Shown here in pieces: positions 33,357 through 42,218 of a DNA stretch of 64,000 nt. Below the pieces are notes generated by a model that worked only from the letters and a program-made list of their open reading frames with translations, had not been told where the DNA came from and ran no database searches. Within the stretch, counting starts at the first letter, position 1. Every line of letters begins with the position of its first letter. Source of the stretch: Bacillus oleivorans. GTDB taxonomy: Bacteria > Bacillota > Bacilli > Bacillales > JC228. Location: NCBI RefSeq assembly GCF_900207585.1, contig NZ_OAOP01000002.1, positions 372,001 through 436,000 of the forward strand, given 5' to 3'. The translations under genes were made by a program, and so were the position numbers.

Positions 33357-33432
33357 TATAATTAAATAATAGACTAATAGACAGACAGTTTAATTAGTTT
33401 TTGATATTTAAGAGATTGTGTGGTGATCTAGC

Positions 33433-34029
33433 TTGAAATTAAACTGGAAGAAGATATTTGTCGTTCTCGTTTCAACTTTAACCTTTGGACTTGTTACTCC
33501 TACCTATGCCTATGATTTGGATCATGGCTCAATCGATAAGGGAAAAAAGCCGGATTTAGAAGAAACCGATAAAATAGATCACTCTGCTGTCCCGGTTTTT
33601 CAGGAATCACCGATAAGTCAGTTAGTAAGACAGAGTAAGAAAGTTTCTTATTATAAATTTGGTGACAGGATTGGACCTGTGATAAAAGATGAATTTCAAA
33701 CCTTTATTTTTCCCAAAATAGAAGAGGTCCTTTATGATCTCTCGGATGAGCTGGGAAACGACAAGGTATTGCAATTAAAAATCTCGGAACAGCCTGGCAA
33801 AGGAACCAGTGAAAAAATGTTTCATGTGATTGATTCTGAAACCAATAAGGATCTTGTTCGTTTTCACGTAAGGAGAGATCACCCTCCTGGAGAAGGGTAT
33901 TGGTTCAATTTTCATTACCATACGAATGAAGATAATTTCGAATCACATTATGACTTAGGTTCCATTTATTGGGACACAAACACACCGCCAAACTGGATGT
34001 CAGAACCGAAGAACAATATTTTTCATTAA
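33433..34029 (+). CDS. ypjP: YpjP-family exported protein
   Basis: Predicted 198-residue protein with an N-terminal signal peptide (KKIFVVLVSTLTFGLVTP, cleavage near PTYA-YD). The mature part is hydrophilic and ends with GYWFNFHYHTNED and GSIYWDTNTPPNWMSE, matching the YpjP family of unknown function. TTG start with a GTGGTGA site upstream. In B. subtilis ypjP lies next to thyB; here the ter cluster separates them. A SigW-type promoter precedes it, so it is probably an envelope-stress gene. Confidence 0.8.
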   Translation: MKLNWKKIFVVLVSTLTFGLVTPTYAYDLDHGSIDKGKKPDLEETDKIDHSAVPVFQESPISQLVRQSKKVSYYKFGDRIGPVIKDEFQTFIFPKIEEVLYDLSDELGNDKVLQLKISEQPGKGTSEKMFHVIDSETNKDLVRFHVRRDHPPGEGYWFNFHYHTNEDNFESHYDLGSIYWDTNTPPNWMSEPKNNIFH

Positions 34030-34056
34030 AAAGATAAAAGTGTATACTAAATTTGG

Positions 34057-34083
34057 TGAAACCTTATTATGTTTTAAACCGTA
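34057..34083 (+). promoter_or_regulatory. ECF-sigma (SigW-type) promoter of the ter operon
   Basis: TGAAAC (34057-34062), a 17-base spacer, CGTA (34080-34083). The spacer is one base longer than the commonest length. The transcript would start about 30 bases before the first terD. Confidence 0.68.
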
Positions 34084-34118
34084 ATAAAAACATACTATTC
34101 TTATAGGAGGTATACATA

Positions 34119-34700
34119 ATGGCAATAAGTTTAGCAAAAGGTCAAAAAGTTGATTTGACTAAGTCAAATCCTGGATTGCAAAAGGTGGTAATCGGATTAG
34201 GCTGGGATGTCAACAAATATGATGGCGGACACTCATTTGATTTGGATTCTTCTGTTTTCCTGCTAAATGCCGAGGGTAGAGTAAATAGTGATTCTGACTT
34301 TGTATTTTATAATAACCTTCAAGGCGGAAATGGTTCGGTTGTACATACAGGTGATAACCGGACTGGTGAAGGCGGAGGCGACGATGAGCAAATTAAAGTT
34401 AATTTATCCGCTGTACCGCAATCAATTGAAAGAATTTCTTTTTGTATAACGATTCATGATGGTGAGGCTAAAAATCAAAACTTTGGTCAGGTTTCGAACT
34501 CTTATGTTCGCGTTTTAAACGAAGAAACCAATGAAGAATTAATTCGTTATGATCTTGGAGAAGACTTCTCAATTGAAACAGCTATTGTTGTTGGGGAATT
34601 ATATCGTCATAATGGTGAATGGAAATTTAGTGCAGTAGGAAGCGGTTTCCAAGGCGGGCTGGCTTCATTAGCTACCAACTTTGGTCTGCAGGTGCAATAA
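34119..34700 (+). CDS. TerD-family stress protein (YceD/YceE-like), first copy
   Basis: Predicted 193-residue cytosolic calcium-binding TerD protein. Signature parts: [20 protein letters not shown], then [21 protein letters not shown], and the acidic [12 protein letters not shown] that binds calcium, ending VGSGFQGGL. TerD proteins support tellurite, oxidative and envelope stress responses. TAGGAGG precedes the ATG. First gene of the cluster, behind an ECF promoter and ahead of terC with a hairpin between. Confidence 0.92.
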   Translation: MAISLAKGQKVDLTKSNPGLQKVVIGLGWDVNKYDGGHSFDLDSSVFLLNAEGRVNSDSDFVFYNNLQGGNGSVVHTGDNRTGEGGGDDEQIKVNLSAVPQSIERISFCITIHDGEAKNQNFGQVSNSYVRVLNEETNEELIRYDLGEDFSIETAIVVGELYRHNGEWKFSAVGSGFQGGLASLATNFGLQVQ

Positions 34701-34711
34701 TAGTGGCTCAT

Positions 34712-34746
34712 CGCATGTGCGTGACCCATCGCACATGCGTTCTTTT
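34712..34746 (+). terminator. terminator or attenuator between terD and terC
   Basis: A perfect 10-bp GC-rich stem (34712-34721 with 34730-34739) is followed by a T-rich tract, inside the presumed operon. Confidence 0.8.
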
Positions 34747-34779
34747 TGATTTACGATTCAGCAATATGGAGGGACATTA

Positions 34780-35565
34780 ATGGGATTTTGGGAAAGTTTT
34801 ATACATACCTATTCACAATTTTTTAATTGGGACATGTGGGTTCAGGTGATGACAGACCCTGTAGCATGGGGATTAATCGGTACATTAGTGATTATGGAAG
34901 GGTTATTGTCTGCCGATAACGCTCTTGTACTCGCTGTTATGGTTAAGCATCTTCCTGGAAAGCAAAAGAAAAAGGCATTGTTCTATGGTTTACTGGGAGC
35001 TTACCTTTTCCGGTTTATTGCGATTGGTGCCGGCGTATTCTTAATCCAAATTACATGGGTTAAATTTATCGGTGCTGCTTACTTAGCTTGGTTATCCATT
35101 AAGTATTTTATCGATAAACGCAGAGAAGCGAAACAAGGCGAGCATGAAGATGAGGAAATGAAAGGTTTAAGTAAAGGCAGCATTTTTGTTCGACTTTTTG
35201 GTCAGTTTTGGGGAACCGTTGCTGCTGTTGAAGTAATGGATATTGCTTTTAGTGTGGACAGTATTTTAGCTGCCCTGGCAATCAGTGATCAAATCTGGGT
35301 TCTGCTTGTAGGCGGTATGCTGGGAATCCTTATGATGCGTGGAGTAGCAGGTATTTTCTTAAAACTGATCGAGCGGGTTCCAGAACTCGAAACAACCGCT
35401 TATGTCATTATCCTGTTCATTGCTATTAAAATGGCAGGCTCAGAATTCGGACTGCATATTGACCACGCATTATTCTTTACATTTATCGTTGTCGCATTTG
35501 CAGTAACATTCTTAGTTAACTATATCCGTACGAAACGACAAGCGGCTCAGCAAAAGGATGCATAA
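34780..35565 (+). CDS. TerC-family integral membrane protein (YceF-like)
   Basis: Predicted 261-residue membrane protein with about seven spans. The two TerC signature segments carrying buried acids are present: MEGLLSADNALVLAV (about 40-54) and MDIAFSVDSILAALAIS (about 155-171). TerC proteins are linked to metal ion export or loading of exported metalloenzymes (manganese in Bacillus). ATGGAGGG precedes the ATG. Lies between terD and the biosynthetic module, as expected for a Ter membrane complex. Confidence 0.92.
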   Translation: MGFWESFIHTYSQFFNWDMWVQVMTDPVAWGLIGTLVIMEGLLSADNALVLAVMVKHLPGKQKKKALFYGLLGAYLFRFIAIGAGVFLIQITWVKFIGAAYLAWLSIKYFIDKRREAKQGEHEDEEMKGLSKGSIFVRLFGQFWGTVAAVEVMDIAFSVDSILAALAISDQIWVLLVGGMLGILMMRGVAGIFLKLIERVPELETTAYVIILFIAIKMAGSEFGLHIDHALFFTFIVVAFAVTFLVNYIRTKRQAAQQKDA

Positions 35566-35614
35566 GTAAAACAACATATGACTGATCATAGTTGTTCGAT
35601 TACATGAATCCTGT

Positions 35615-35653
35615 AATTGGCAACATAAGCATACTCCTTTACCGTTGCCAATT
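35615..35653 (+). other. hairpin in the terC downstream region
   Basis: A perfect 10-bp stem (35615-35624 with 35644-35653) with a 19-base loop, followed by AT-rich sequence without a clear T-run. It could be a processing site or weak terminator. Confidence 0.5.
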
Positions 35654-35669
35654 TATATTTATTAGGAGC

Positions 35670-35702
35670 AAAAGGGAAATGACATAAGTCTTTCCCTTTT
35701 TC
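35670..35702 (+). terminator. terminator just before the C-C lyase gene
   Basis: A 10-bp stem (35670-35679 with 35691-35700) runs into a T-tract, only about 34 bases before the next start codon. Confidence 0.75.
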
Positions 35703-35735
35703 TATAGCAGATTCTTTCATGAGGCAGGGAAAAAC

Positions 35736-36923
35736 ATGCAATATTTTTCACATATTAGTAAAGCGGACCAGGCAAAACTCTTCTATAAAATGCCGCAAAT
35801 CTTTTCGAAATCTTCAGCTAGAGATGAATTGCAATATGCATTAGGTGCTGCCCTTTATATGCCTGCGACTATTCCGAACATTAGAGACCGTCTGTTTTCA
35901 GGTCAGCTGCAAGGACTGACAACGGCTGTTATTTGTTTGGAAGATGCCATTTCAGATGGTGAGGTAAAAGAGGCTGAGATTAAATTAATCCGCGAAATCA
36001 AATCAATCCATTCTATGATGCTCTCAGGTTTTCTTCACATTGATGAGCTTCCGCTGCTTTTTCTTAGGGTACGGAGTCCAGAGCAATTGGAGTATTTAGT
36101 AACGGAGTTAGGTACATCTATGGAAGTATTAACGGGAATTGCGATTCCAAAGTTCTCGACTGCAAATGGATTGCCATATTTACAACTAGTCCGCAAAGTA
36201 AATGATGAAATCGCTCCTCTCTATGCACTTCCCATCCTTGAATCTAAACAGATCATTTTCAAAGACACGAGATATGAAGAGTTAAAGGCTCTCCAACAGA
36301 TGTTTTCTGAATTTAGGGAAATTATTTTAAATATTCGTATTGGTGCAACAGACTTTAGCGGATTATATGGGATTAGAAGACCGATCGATTCTACTATTTA
36401 TGATATAGCTGTAGTAAGAGATGTTATCGCAGATATTATCAACTACTTTGGTCGTGAAGAAAATTATTTTACCCTATCTGCTCCGGTGTGGGAGTTTTTT
36501 TCAAAAACGGAAACTCTTCAAGCAAACACTAATGCAAATAGAAGCGGAAGTTCCCGTCAATCTCACTCAAAGGAGGAAGACGGTTTGATTCGTGAGGTTT
36601 TATTAGATATAGCGAACGGGCTCATTGGAAAAACAGTCATCCACCCTTCCCATATTGGACCTGTACAAGCCTTGCAGGCCGTTTCATACGAGAATTATAT
36701 GGATGCTTCAACGATTATAAATGGAGCAGAAGCAAACATGGGTGTTTTAAAAAGTCAATACGCCAACAAAATGAATGAGACAAAACCACATCGGTTTTGG
36801 GCTGAAAAAATAATAAAGAAATCTAAGATTTATGGGGTGCTTTATGAAGAACGAACATTTGATGATCTCCTCTGGGCAGCAACAAACATTTCATATAGCG
36901 AAAAGCTTAGCCATAAAAGTTAA
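35736..36923 (+). CDS. HpcH/HpaI-like C-C bond lyase of the Ter module
   Basis: Predicted 395-residue TIM-barrel protein related to citrate lyase beta/HpcH aldolases. The family acidic motif is ICLEDAISDGEV, with later DFSGLYGIRRP and KTVIHPSHIGPVQ. In Ter clusters described by comparative genomics this C-C lyase sits with phosphoribosyltransferases and a HAD enzyme in a pathway thought to make a nucleoside-like metabolite. The end overlaps the next gene by 80 bases. The ribosome-binding site is weak (AGGCAGGG). Confidence 0.85.
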   Translation: MQYFSHISKADQAKLFYKMPQIFSKSSARDELQYALGAALYMPATIPNIRDRLFSGQLQGLTTAVICLEDAISDGEVKEAEIKLIREIKSIHSMMLSGFLHIDELPLLFLRVRSPEQLEYLVTELGTSMEVLTGIAIPKFSTANGLPYLQLVRKVNDEIAPLYALPILESKQIIFKDTRYEELKALQQMFSEFREIILNIRIGATDFSGLYGIRRPIDSTIYDIAVVRDVIADIINYFGREENYFTLSAPVWEFFSKTETLQANTNANRSGSSRQSHSKEEDGLIREVLLDIANGLIGKTVIHPSHIGPVQALQAVSYENYMDASTIINGAEANMGVLKSQYANKMNETKPHRFWAEKIIKKSKIYGVLYEERTFDDLLWAATNISYSEKLSHKS

Positions 36924-38229
36924 AATTGAACATAATCCTTACCAGCTTTCTTTGGATGATTGTTTTAAAATGGCATTAAGAAATAATAAGAAACGAGCCT
37001 TTTTATTTGTTAGTAAATGGTTAGGAAAACATATTCCAATTGAACCGAAGAAGAGTCTGTTTATTGGGGCTCTATTAGGCTATGAATATAAAAGACAAAA
37101 GCAAAACGAGAAGGTATCAGCCAGAATCATAGATTTAATTCATTCGATTTTTAATAAACCGAGAGAGCTGGATGAAAGTGAGTGGGTCTTTCAAACTGAT
37201 GATCCTGTCACATTTATCGGCTTTGCTGAAACAGCTACGGCGTTAGGGTACAGTATGTTTCGCTGCTTTCCAAACTCGCGGTTTTTTCATACAACCAGAG
37301 AAGAGGTAGTGGGAAGAGATTCTTTTATTACTTTTGAAGAAGAGCACTCTCATGCAACATCACATCGCTGTTATGTGGATGAGAGTTATATAAATCATCA
37401 GGAGGAAATTGTTTTAATCGATGATGAACTAACAACAGGTAAGACTGTGCGAAATATTATTCGTTCCATCCAAAAGCATTTTCCGCGAAAACGCTATACG
37501 GTTGTCACTATTTTAGATTGGCGTTCACCAGAAGACCGGGAATTATTTAAGGAACTGGAACAAGAATGTAATTGTGAAGTTAGGGTTGTAAGCTTAATAA
37601 GAGGAACGATGACACTTAATCAAACTGGACCTTTACAATTTGATCAGAGTGAAGGGGGAGAGAAAAGTCTAAGCATCATGAATCCGGAAATTACATTGAC
37701 GCATTTAAGTGCCATATGTTCTCCGCCGTTTGAAATGATCCGAAATTTTTCTTTATCTAGCAATATGGAAACATACCAAGTTCCTTTTCTTAAAGAAACA
37801 GGACGTTTTGGGCTCCAGGGTATAGAGATACCACAAATAGAGTACTGGATTAAAAATCTTGCCCAACAATTAAAAAAAGAACGGGGATCAGGGAGATTAT
37901 TGTGTTTAGGGAGCGAAGAATTTATGTACCTTCCAATGCTGTTAGCTTCTGAGCTGGGAGAAGATGTTTTGTATCAGTCAACAACTAGAAGCCCGATCCA
38001 CGTTCAGCAAACCCCGGATTACGGGATATTGCGCGGCAGCCATTTTCCAGCACCGATTGATGAAGAAATCAGTCACTATGTCTATAACATTCTAGAAAAT
38101 CAGTATAACGAAATTTGGGTGTTCTATGAGAGAATGCCAAAGCTTGAGAATGTCGATAAAATGCGTGAAGCCCTTATGTATACAGGTGTCAAGAAAATAA
38201 ACATTTTCTATTTCCTTAAAGGAGAGTAA
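36844..38229 (+). CDS. phosphoribosyltransferase with TRSP domain (Ter module)
   Basis: Predicted 461-residue protein. The PRPP-binding loop LIDDELTTGKT is at 191-201, in a ComF/orotate-type phosphoribosyltransferase domain (about 110-260). The C-terminal TRSP domain carries its namesake TRSP motif at 381-384. The start ATG 36844 (or 36832) lies inside the end of the lyase gene, so it is translationally coupled; no strong ribosome-binding site. It probably attaches a base-like group to ribose phosphate. Confidence 0.82.
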   Translation: MKNEHLMISSGQQQTFHIAKSLAIKVKIEHNPYQLSLDDCFKMALRNNKKRAFLFVSKWLGKHIPIEPKKSLFIGALLGYEYKRQKQNEKVSARIIDLIHSIFNKPRELDESEWVFQTDDPVTFIGFAETATALGYSMFRCFPNSRFFHTTREEVVGRDSFITFEEEHSHATSHRCYVDESYINHQEEIVLIDDELTTGKTVRNIIRSIQKHFPRKRYTVVTILDWRSPEDRELFKELEQECNCEVRVVSLIRGTMTLNQTGPLQFDQSEGGEKSLSIMNPEITLTHLSAICSPPFEMIRNFSLSSNMETYQVPFLKETGRFGLQGIEIPQIEYWIKNLAQQLKKERGSGRLLCLGSEEFMYLPMLLASELGEDVLYQSTTRSPIHVQQTPDYGILRGSHFPAPIDEEISHYVYNILENQYNEIWVFYERMPKLENVDKMREALMYTGVKKINIFYFLKGE

Positions 38230-38232
38230 AAA

Positions 38233-39336
38233 TTGAAAGTTCAAAACTTCAAGACAGTCGGATCAGGAAGCTATCAGCCGCAAGACGTACAATTTTTATT
38301 GAAAGATTTAAGTCATATAACGCTAGAGGGAAGTTTGGAAGATAGAGAATTCCGTATTCAAAATAAGGCAGAACACTACAGCGAATCCCTTCCCGCTGAA
38401 AAGCTCCCCAGTTTCCAGTATCTTGAGTGCTATGAAAAAGCTCTAACTCTTAATGGTCTTTTAACAGCAGATTTAATTAAAAAGGTAAGTGTGCAATTGT
38501 ATAATCTTTTTCAAGAGGAAATGGTATTGGTTTCACTGGCCCGGGCAGGAACTCCTGTTGGAATATTAATGAAAAGATATCTCTCGATGTATATGGGGAA
38601 GACTATTCCGCATTATAGTATTTCTATAATCAGAGAAAAAGGATTGGACCTGAATGCTTTAGCCTATATCAAAACGAAACATAAAAATAAGAAAGTTATT
38701 TTCATAGATGGATGGACAGGGAAAGGAAGTATTACGAGGGAGCTGTATAAAAGCTGTGAACTATTTTCAAAAAGGGAGAATGAATCGGTAGAACCAATTT
38801 TAGCCGTTTTAAGCGACCCTGCTCACAGCGCTGCCATATCTGGGACCAACGACGATATTTTGTTGCCTCATGCCTGTTTAAATGCAACTGTTTCAGGTTT
38901 AATCTCGAGGACTATTCATAATCAAAAGTGGATTAGTCCTGATGAATTTCACGGGGCAAAGCTATATAAGGAATGGTCTGACTCTGATCATTCTAACTCA
39001 TATGTGGAGACAATCACTTCTTTATTTACGCCAGCTGAAATAAATCAGGGGAATGGCCTGCTTCATCCGCCGCTGTTTTTAGGTGCAGAGGAAGTAAATC
39101 AAATCGCTCATGAGTTTCACATAGAAAACATCCATTTAATTAAGCCAAGTATAGGTGAAACCACTAGAGTATTACTAAGAAGACTTCCGTGGGGGATACT
39201 TGTTAAAAACAAAAAAGACCCTCAAGTTCAGCATATTCTTGCATTGGCTGAAGAAAAGCATGTTGAAGTAATCGAATATCGTTCAATGTCCTATCGAAGC
39301 TGTGGGATCATTCAGCCGATGGGTGATGCCAAATGA
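38233..39336 (+). CDS. StiP/PRTase-1 protein with PELOTA-like C-terminus
   Basis: Predicted 367-residue protein. The middle carries a second phosphoribosyltransferase-like fold with VIFIDGWTGKGS (155-166) in place of the usual PRPP loop, preceded by VSLARAGTPVG. The last 85 residues resemble the PELOTA RNA-binding domain (PWGILVKNKKD, HVEVIEYRS). Databases name this family cysteine protease StiP, though the sequence looks like a PRTase. TTG start, with AAAGGAGAG overlapping the previous stop region. Co-transcribed with the flanking genes; overlaps the HAD gene by four bases. Confidence 0.8.
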   Translation: MKVQNFKTVGSGSYQPQDVQFLLKDLSHITLEGSLEDREFRIQNKAEHYSESLPAEKLPSFQYLECYEKALTLNGLLTADLIKKVSVQLYNLFQEEMVLVSLARAGTPVGILMKRYLSMYMGKTIPHYSISIIREKGLDLNALAYIKTKHKNKKVIFIDGWTGKGSITRELYKSCELFSKRENESVEPILAVLSDPAHSAAISGTNDDILLPHACLNATVSGLISRTIHNQKWISPDEFHGAKLYKEWSDSDHSNSYVETITSLFTPAEINQGNGLLHPPLFLGAEEVNQIAHEFHIENIHLIKPSIGETTRVLLRRLPWGILVKNKKDPQVQHILALAEEKHVEVIEYRSMSYRSCGIIQPMGDAK

Positions 39337-40262
39337 TTTTTGCTACAGACCTGGATCGGACTTTAATTTTTTCCAAGAGGGCCCTTTCCGAGTTCCATCA
39401 ATCTGAAGAGGACCTGATTGAAGTGGAACGGACTAAACTTCATCGGTCCTATATGTCAAAATTATCGTATCAGCTCATCAAGGAATTGAATACTAAGATT
39501 ACGATTATACCTATAACGACGAGAACATTTGACCAGTATAACCGGCTAGCAGTACCTTTTTTCAATAAACGGGAGAGCCATTATGTAACATCGAACGGAG
39601 CAGTTGTTATTAAAAACGGCAAACGGGATACAGAATGGGATCAAATCCTTCTTGAGAAGATGAGTCAGTTTCCCTATCCGTTTTCATCTGTAAATCAATT
39701 ATTACTAACTTATGAAAATCAAAATGTCATAGATGTTCAAAGATTGGAGCATTTATATTTTTGTCTTACATTTAAAAAAGCAAATGACATAGATTTAATT
39801 GTCACAATTTTGGCAGAAATTGAGGCCATGGGATGGGAGCATTATACGCATCGCAATAAAATCTATGTGATCCCGCCTTTTTTGCAAAAAGGGAACGCAA
39901 TTAAGTATATAAAGCAAAAAACCAGGGAAACGATTAGCTGGGCCGCAGGGGATTCAAGGATGGACTATTCATTTTTATCCCTCTCAGAACGCAGCTTTGT
40001 TCCGAGACACGGGGAGCTCGCTTTACATATGGATGAATCGAGCAGATGGATAAAAACGAAAACCTCCGGCTTAAAAGCTGCGGAGGAGATTCTTTTAACG
40101 ATTTATAAAGAAGTATTTTTAGGTTCTTCCTTAGCTGAAGCAATAAATTTACAGGTTAGAAATAAAGAAGTACTTAACGCGAATATAAATACAAAAGTCA
40201 AAACTAAAGTAAGTATAGTAGGTAAAAAGGGAGATAACAGCAGACAAAAGAAAAGTGAATAA
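39333..40262 (+). CDS. HAD-superfamily phosphatase of the Ter module
   Basis: Predicted 309-residue HAD hydrolase. The nucleophile motif I is FATDLDRTLI (D6 and D8), motif II is IIPITTRT, and motif III/IV lies in GNAIKYIKQK and WAAGDSRMDYSFL. It would dephosphorylate a sugar- or nucleoside-phosphate intermediate. ATGA overlap with the StiP gene gives coupling. The last 45 residues are basic and polar without a recognisable fold and lie opposite a possible minus-strand gene. Confidence 0.85.
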   Translation: MIFATDLDRTLIFSKRALSEFHQSEEDLIEVERTKLHRSYMSKLSYQLIKELNTKITIIPITTRTFDQYNRLAVPFFNKRESHYVTSNGAVVIKNGKRDTEWDQILLEKMSQFPYPFSSVNQLLLTYENQNVIDVQRLEHLYFCLTFKKANDIDLIVTILAEIEAMGWEHYTHRNKIYVIPPFLQKGNAIKYIKQKTRETISWAAGDSRMDYSFLSLSERSFVPRHGELALHMDESSRWIKTKTSGLKAAEEILLTIYKEVFLGSSLAEAINLQVRNKEVLNANINTKVKTKVSIVGKKGDNSRQKKSE

Positions 40263-40369
40263 AAAAAGATGTCAATCCATATAAACCTTTCAAGGGATAG
40301 GATTTTGATCACTTCTTCTGTTTCATCCATATAAAGGTGTCGGGGCGGTCTCTTTATAATCCATCTCAT
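40103..40369 (-). CDS. possible 88-residue antisense membrane protein
   Basis: Minus-strand frame starting MRWIIKRPPRHLYMDETEEV with two hydrophobic stretches (about 34-55 and 57-75). A textbook GGAGG (40382-40378) sits eight bases before the ATG. The last 160 bases overlap the 3' end of the HAD gene in antisense. Either a genuine small gene, perhaps ending earlier after degradation, or a chance frame with a good ribosome-binding site. No family is recognised. Confidence 0.35.
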   Translation of the reverse strand: MRWIIKRPPRHLYMDETEEVIKILSLERFIWIDIFFYSLFFCLLLSPFLPTILTLVLTFVFIFALSTSLFLTCKFIASAKEEPKNTSL

Positions 40370-40434
40370 CACTTCATCCTCCAAATAGGTGTACTCACTT
40401 TATATGCAGGATGGGCTCAGATGGTGAAACTAAT

Positions 40435-40460
40435 TGAAACTGTTTTTAGTTTTAATCGTA
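40435..40460 (+). promoter_or_regulatory. SigW-type promoter of yceG-telA-terD
   Basis: TGAAAC (40435-40440), exactly 16 bases, CGTA (40457-40460). Another TGAAAC lies ten bases upstream. It is about 105 bases before yceG. B. subtilis yceCDEFGH is known to be under ECF sigma factors, including SigW. Confidence 0.82.
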
Positions 40461-40566
40461 TACATATGTGAAACTTCACCCAATATTCACCATGTGATAT
40501 CATAGAGATAATAAAATGACGAATGTTTTTCCTATTCTTTAGGAATTTGATAAGGGAAGGATTTCT

Positions 40567-42216
40567 ATGTATCAAGATAATTTATACGGAAAGCTTCACC
40601 CAAAGATTTTATCCATTCGGGCTGAGGAATGGGAAGAAGTGTTAAAAAAAGATTTGACCAACAGGCCATCCTTTGAGATAAAACAAAATGAACTGACTTT
40701 TAGCCAAATCGTGTCACTTCATTTGGGTACTCCTTTTGACATAGATGAATACTATAACAGGCTTTATGACTATGTTCATGATCGGACATTTGGATTTGCT
40801 CATTTGGATCATTTCAATTTAGATAAGACCATTGAACAAAAAGATTTTCAGGCACTGCAAAAACTAATCTTAACAAGCCGTGAGGAAAAACTATCTATTA
40901 ATCGTTTTGTAGCTTTTCTTGATGGGGAAAATTTGCTCATTCGCGATAAAAACCCAGCTATTAATAGAAGAATAAGAGAAGCTATGGTTGAGACTCTAAG
41001 ATTATTTGAATCAACGGAACAAAATGGTTTACAATCAGCAAATTTGCGCAGGGTTCTTGTTGATGTGATTAAATGGGCTAAAAACCACCTTCCGATTTTA
41101 CTTGATTCAAGCAATCCAGAAAAATCATTAGCAAGGGTGCTCTGGTATGGAGATGCGAATGAAAGTCAAGTCTACTTCCTCTACTACATGTATGTGCTTG
41201 GTTTTGATCTTGCTATTTTTAATCCAGCCGGGGACGATCCGATATCAAAACTAAAAAATTCAATGACGTATTCTTTTATTTATACATACCCTGATCAGTC
41301 TGAACCAGAACCATTTCCGAAAGAAAGAAGGAGGCGTCAGGCAACGGTCGCATACCGGGCATCAAGGGAAATCGAAGCAATATTAAATCATGAGGGTTCT
41401 TTATTATACAAGCCATGGCAGCTGAGAGATTATACACCTTCATCCCTTACATTAAAAACCACTTATGATGAACTATTTATTTTAATAAAAGAAAAAGCAT
41501 TTGTGAGACCCGAGTTTGAAGTAAAAAATGGTCATGTCAATATTCCTTCTATTTTCGCAAAAATAATGGGGGTTTCGCGAGACCGAAAAGAATATTGGGA
41601 ACGTATACAATTTTTAATGCAGCTCCCCCATACACAACTCATACAGCAATTTCCTTTTACCCGTCCGGTCAACAACGATTTCCGCTTTCACTATCAGGAT
41701 GCATTAGGACAAGACGGATTGCTCTCACCAGAAAAAATGATGCGATCCCATTATTGGAAATATAAGCATTTGGCTACGGGGTTACAAAAAGGTATCGCGC
41801 ATGCGATCAGGACATTATGCAGCCGTCCCAGTCTGCTCCCTGTACACGGTGAGTCAAAAGAAGAAGTCAATATTTACATGTTCACGCAAAGTATGCAGAT
41901 CCCTGCAAATATATTACAGCTTCTGCAAACGTTTGACTATTCGCAGGATGTACCAACGTTAGTCCTGTACAATAATGAATTAAATGGCCAGTTGTCCCGT
42001 TCTGATGCAGTTATACTTTTATTGTTAAATCAATTTGGGGTCGATATAGTTCTTTATAATCCGCCTGGACACAACGATTTAGAAAATTACATGGATCCAG
42101 ATAAATTCGATACCCATTGGTTAGATGATATGGTTTTTAACTTAGAGTTTAAAGAACCATCCATTATAAAAAAGATTTTTTCACAAGGATTTCTTAAAAA
42201 TTTGAGAGGTGATTAG
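40567..42216 (+). CDS. yceG: YceG-family protein of the Ter module
   Basis: Predicted 549-residue cytoplasmic protein of the YceG family (B. subtilis YceG is about the same length), noted in Ter clusters as a component of the biosynthetic module. No catalytic motif is recognised. Two similar halves may exist, since ESQVYFLYYMYVLGFDLAIFNPAG and DAVILLLLNQFGVDIVLYNPPG look alike in both. AAGGATTTCT precedes the ATG. telA follows with only two bases between stop and ATG. Confidence 0.85.
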   Translation: MYQDNLYGKLHPKILSIRAEEWEEVLKKDLTNRPSFEIKQNELTFSQIVSLHLGTPFDIDEYYNRLYDYVHDRTFGFAHLDHFNLDKTIEQKDFQALQKLILTSREEKLSINRFVAFLDGENLLIRDKNPAINRRIREAMVETLRLFESTEQNGLQSANLRRVLVDVIKWAKNHLPILLDSSNPEKSLARVLWYGDANESQVYFLYYMYVLGFDLAIFNPAGDDPISKLKNSMTYSFIYTYPDQSEPEPFPKERRRRQATVAYRASREIEAILNHEGSLLYKPWQLRDYTPSSLTLKTTYDELFILIKEKAFVRPEFEVKNGHVNIPSIFAKIMGVSRDRKEYWERIQFLMQLPHTQLIQQFPFTRPVNNDFRFHYQDALGQDGLLSPEKMMRSHYWKYKHLATGLQKGIAHAIRTLCSRPSLLPVHGESKEEVNIYMFTQSMQIPANILQLLQTFDYSQDVPTLVLYNNELNGQLSRSDAVILLLLNQFGVDIVLYNPPGHNDLENYMDPDKFDTHWLDDMVFNLEFKEPSIIKKIFSQGFLKNLRGD

Positions 42217-42218
42217 TG

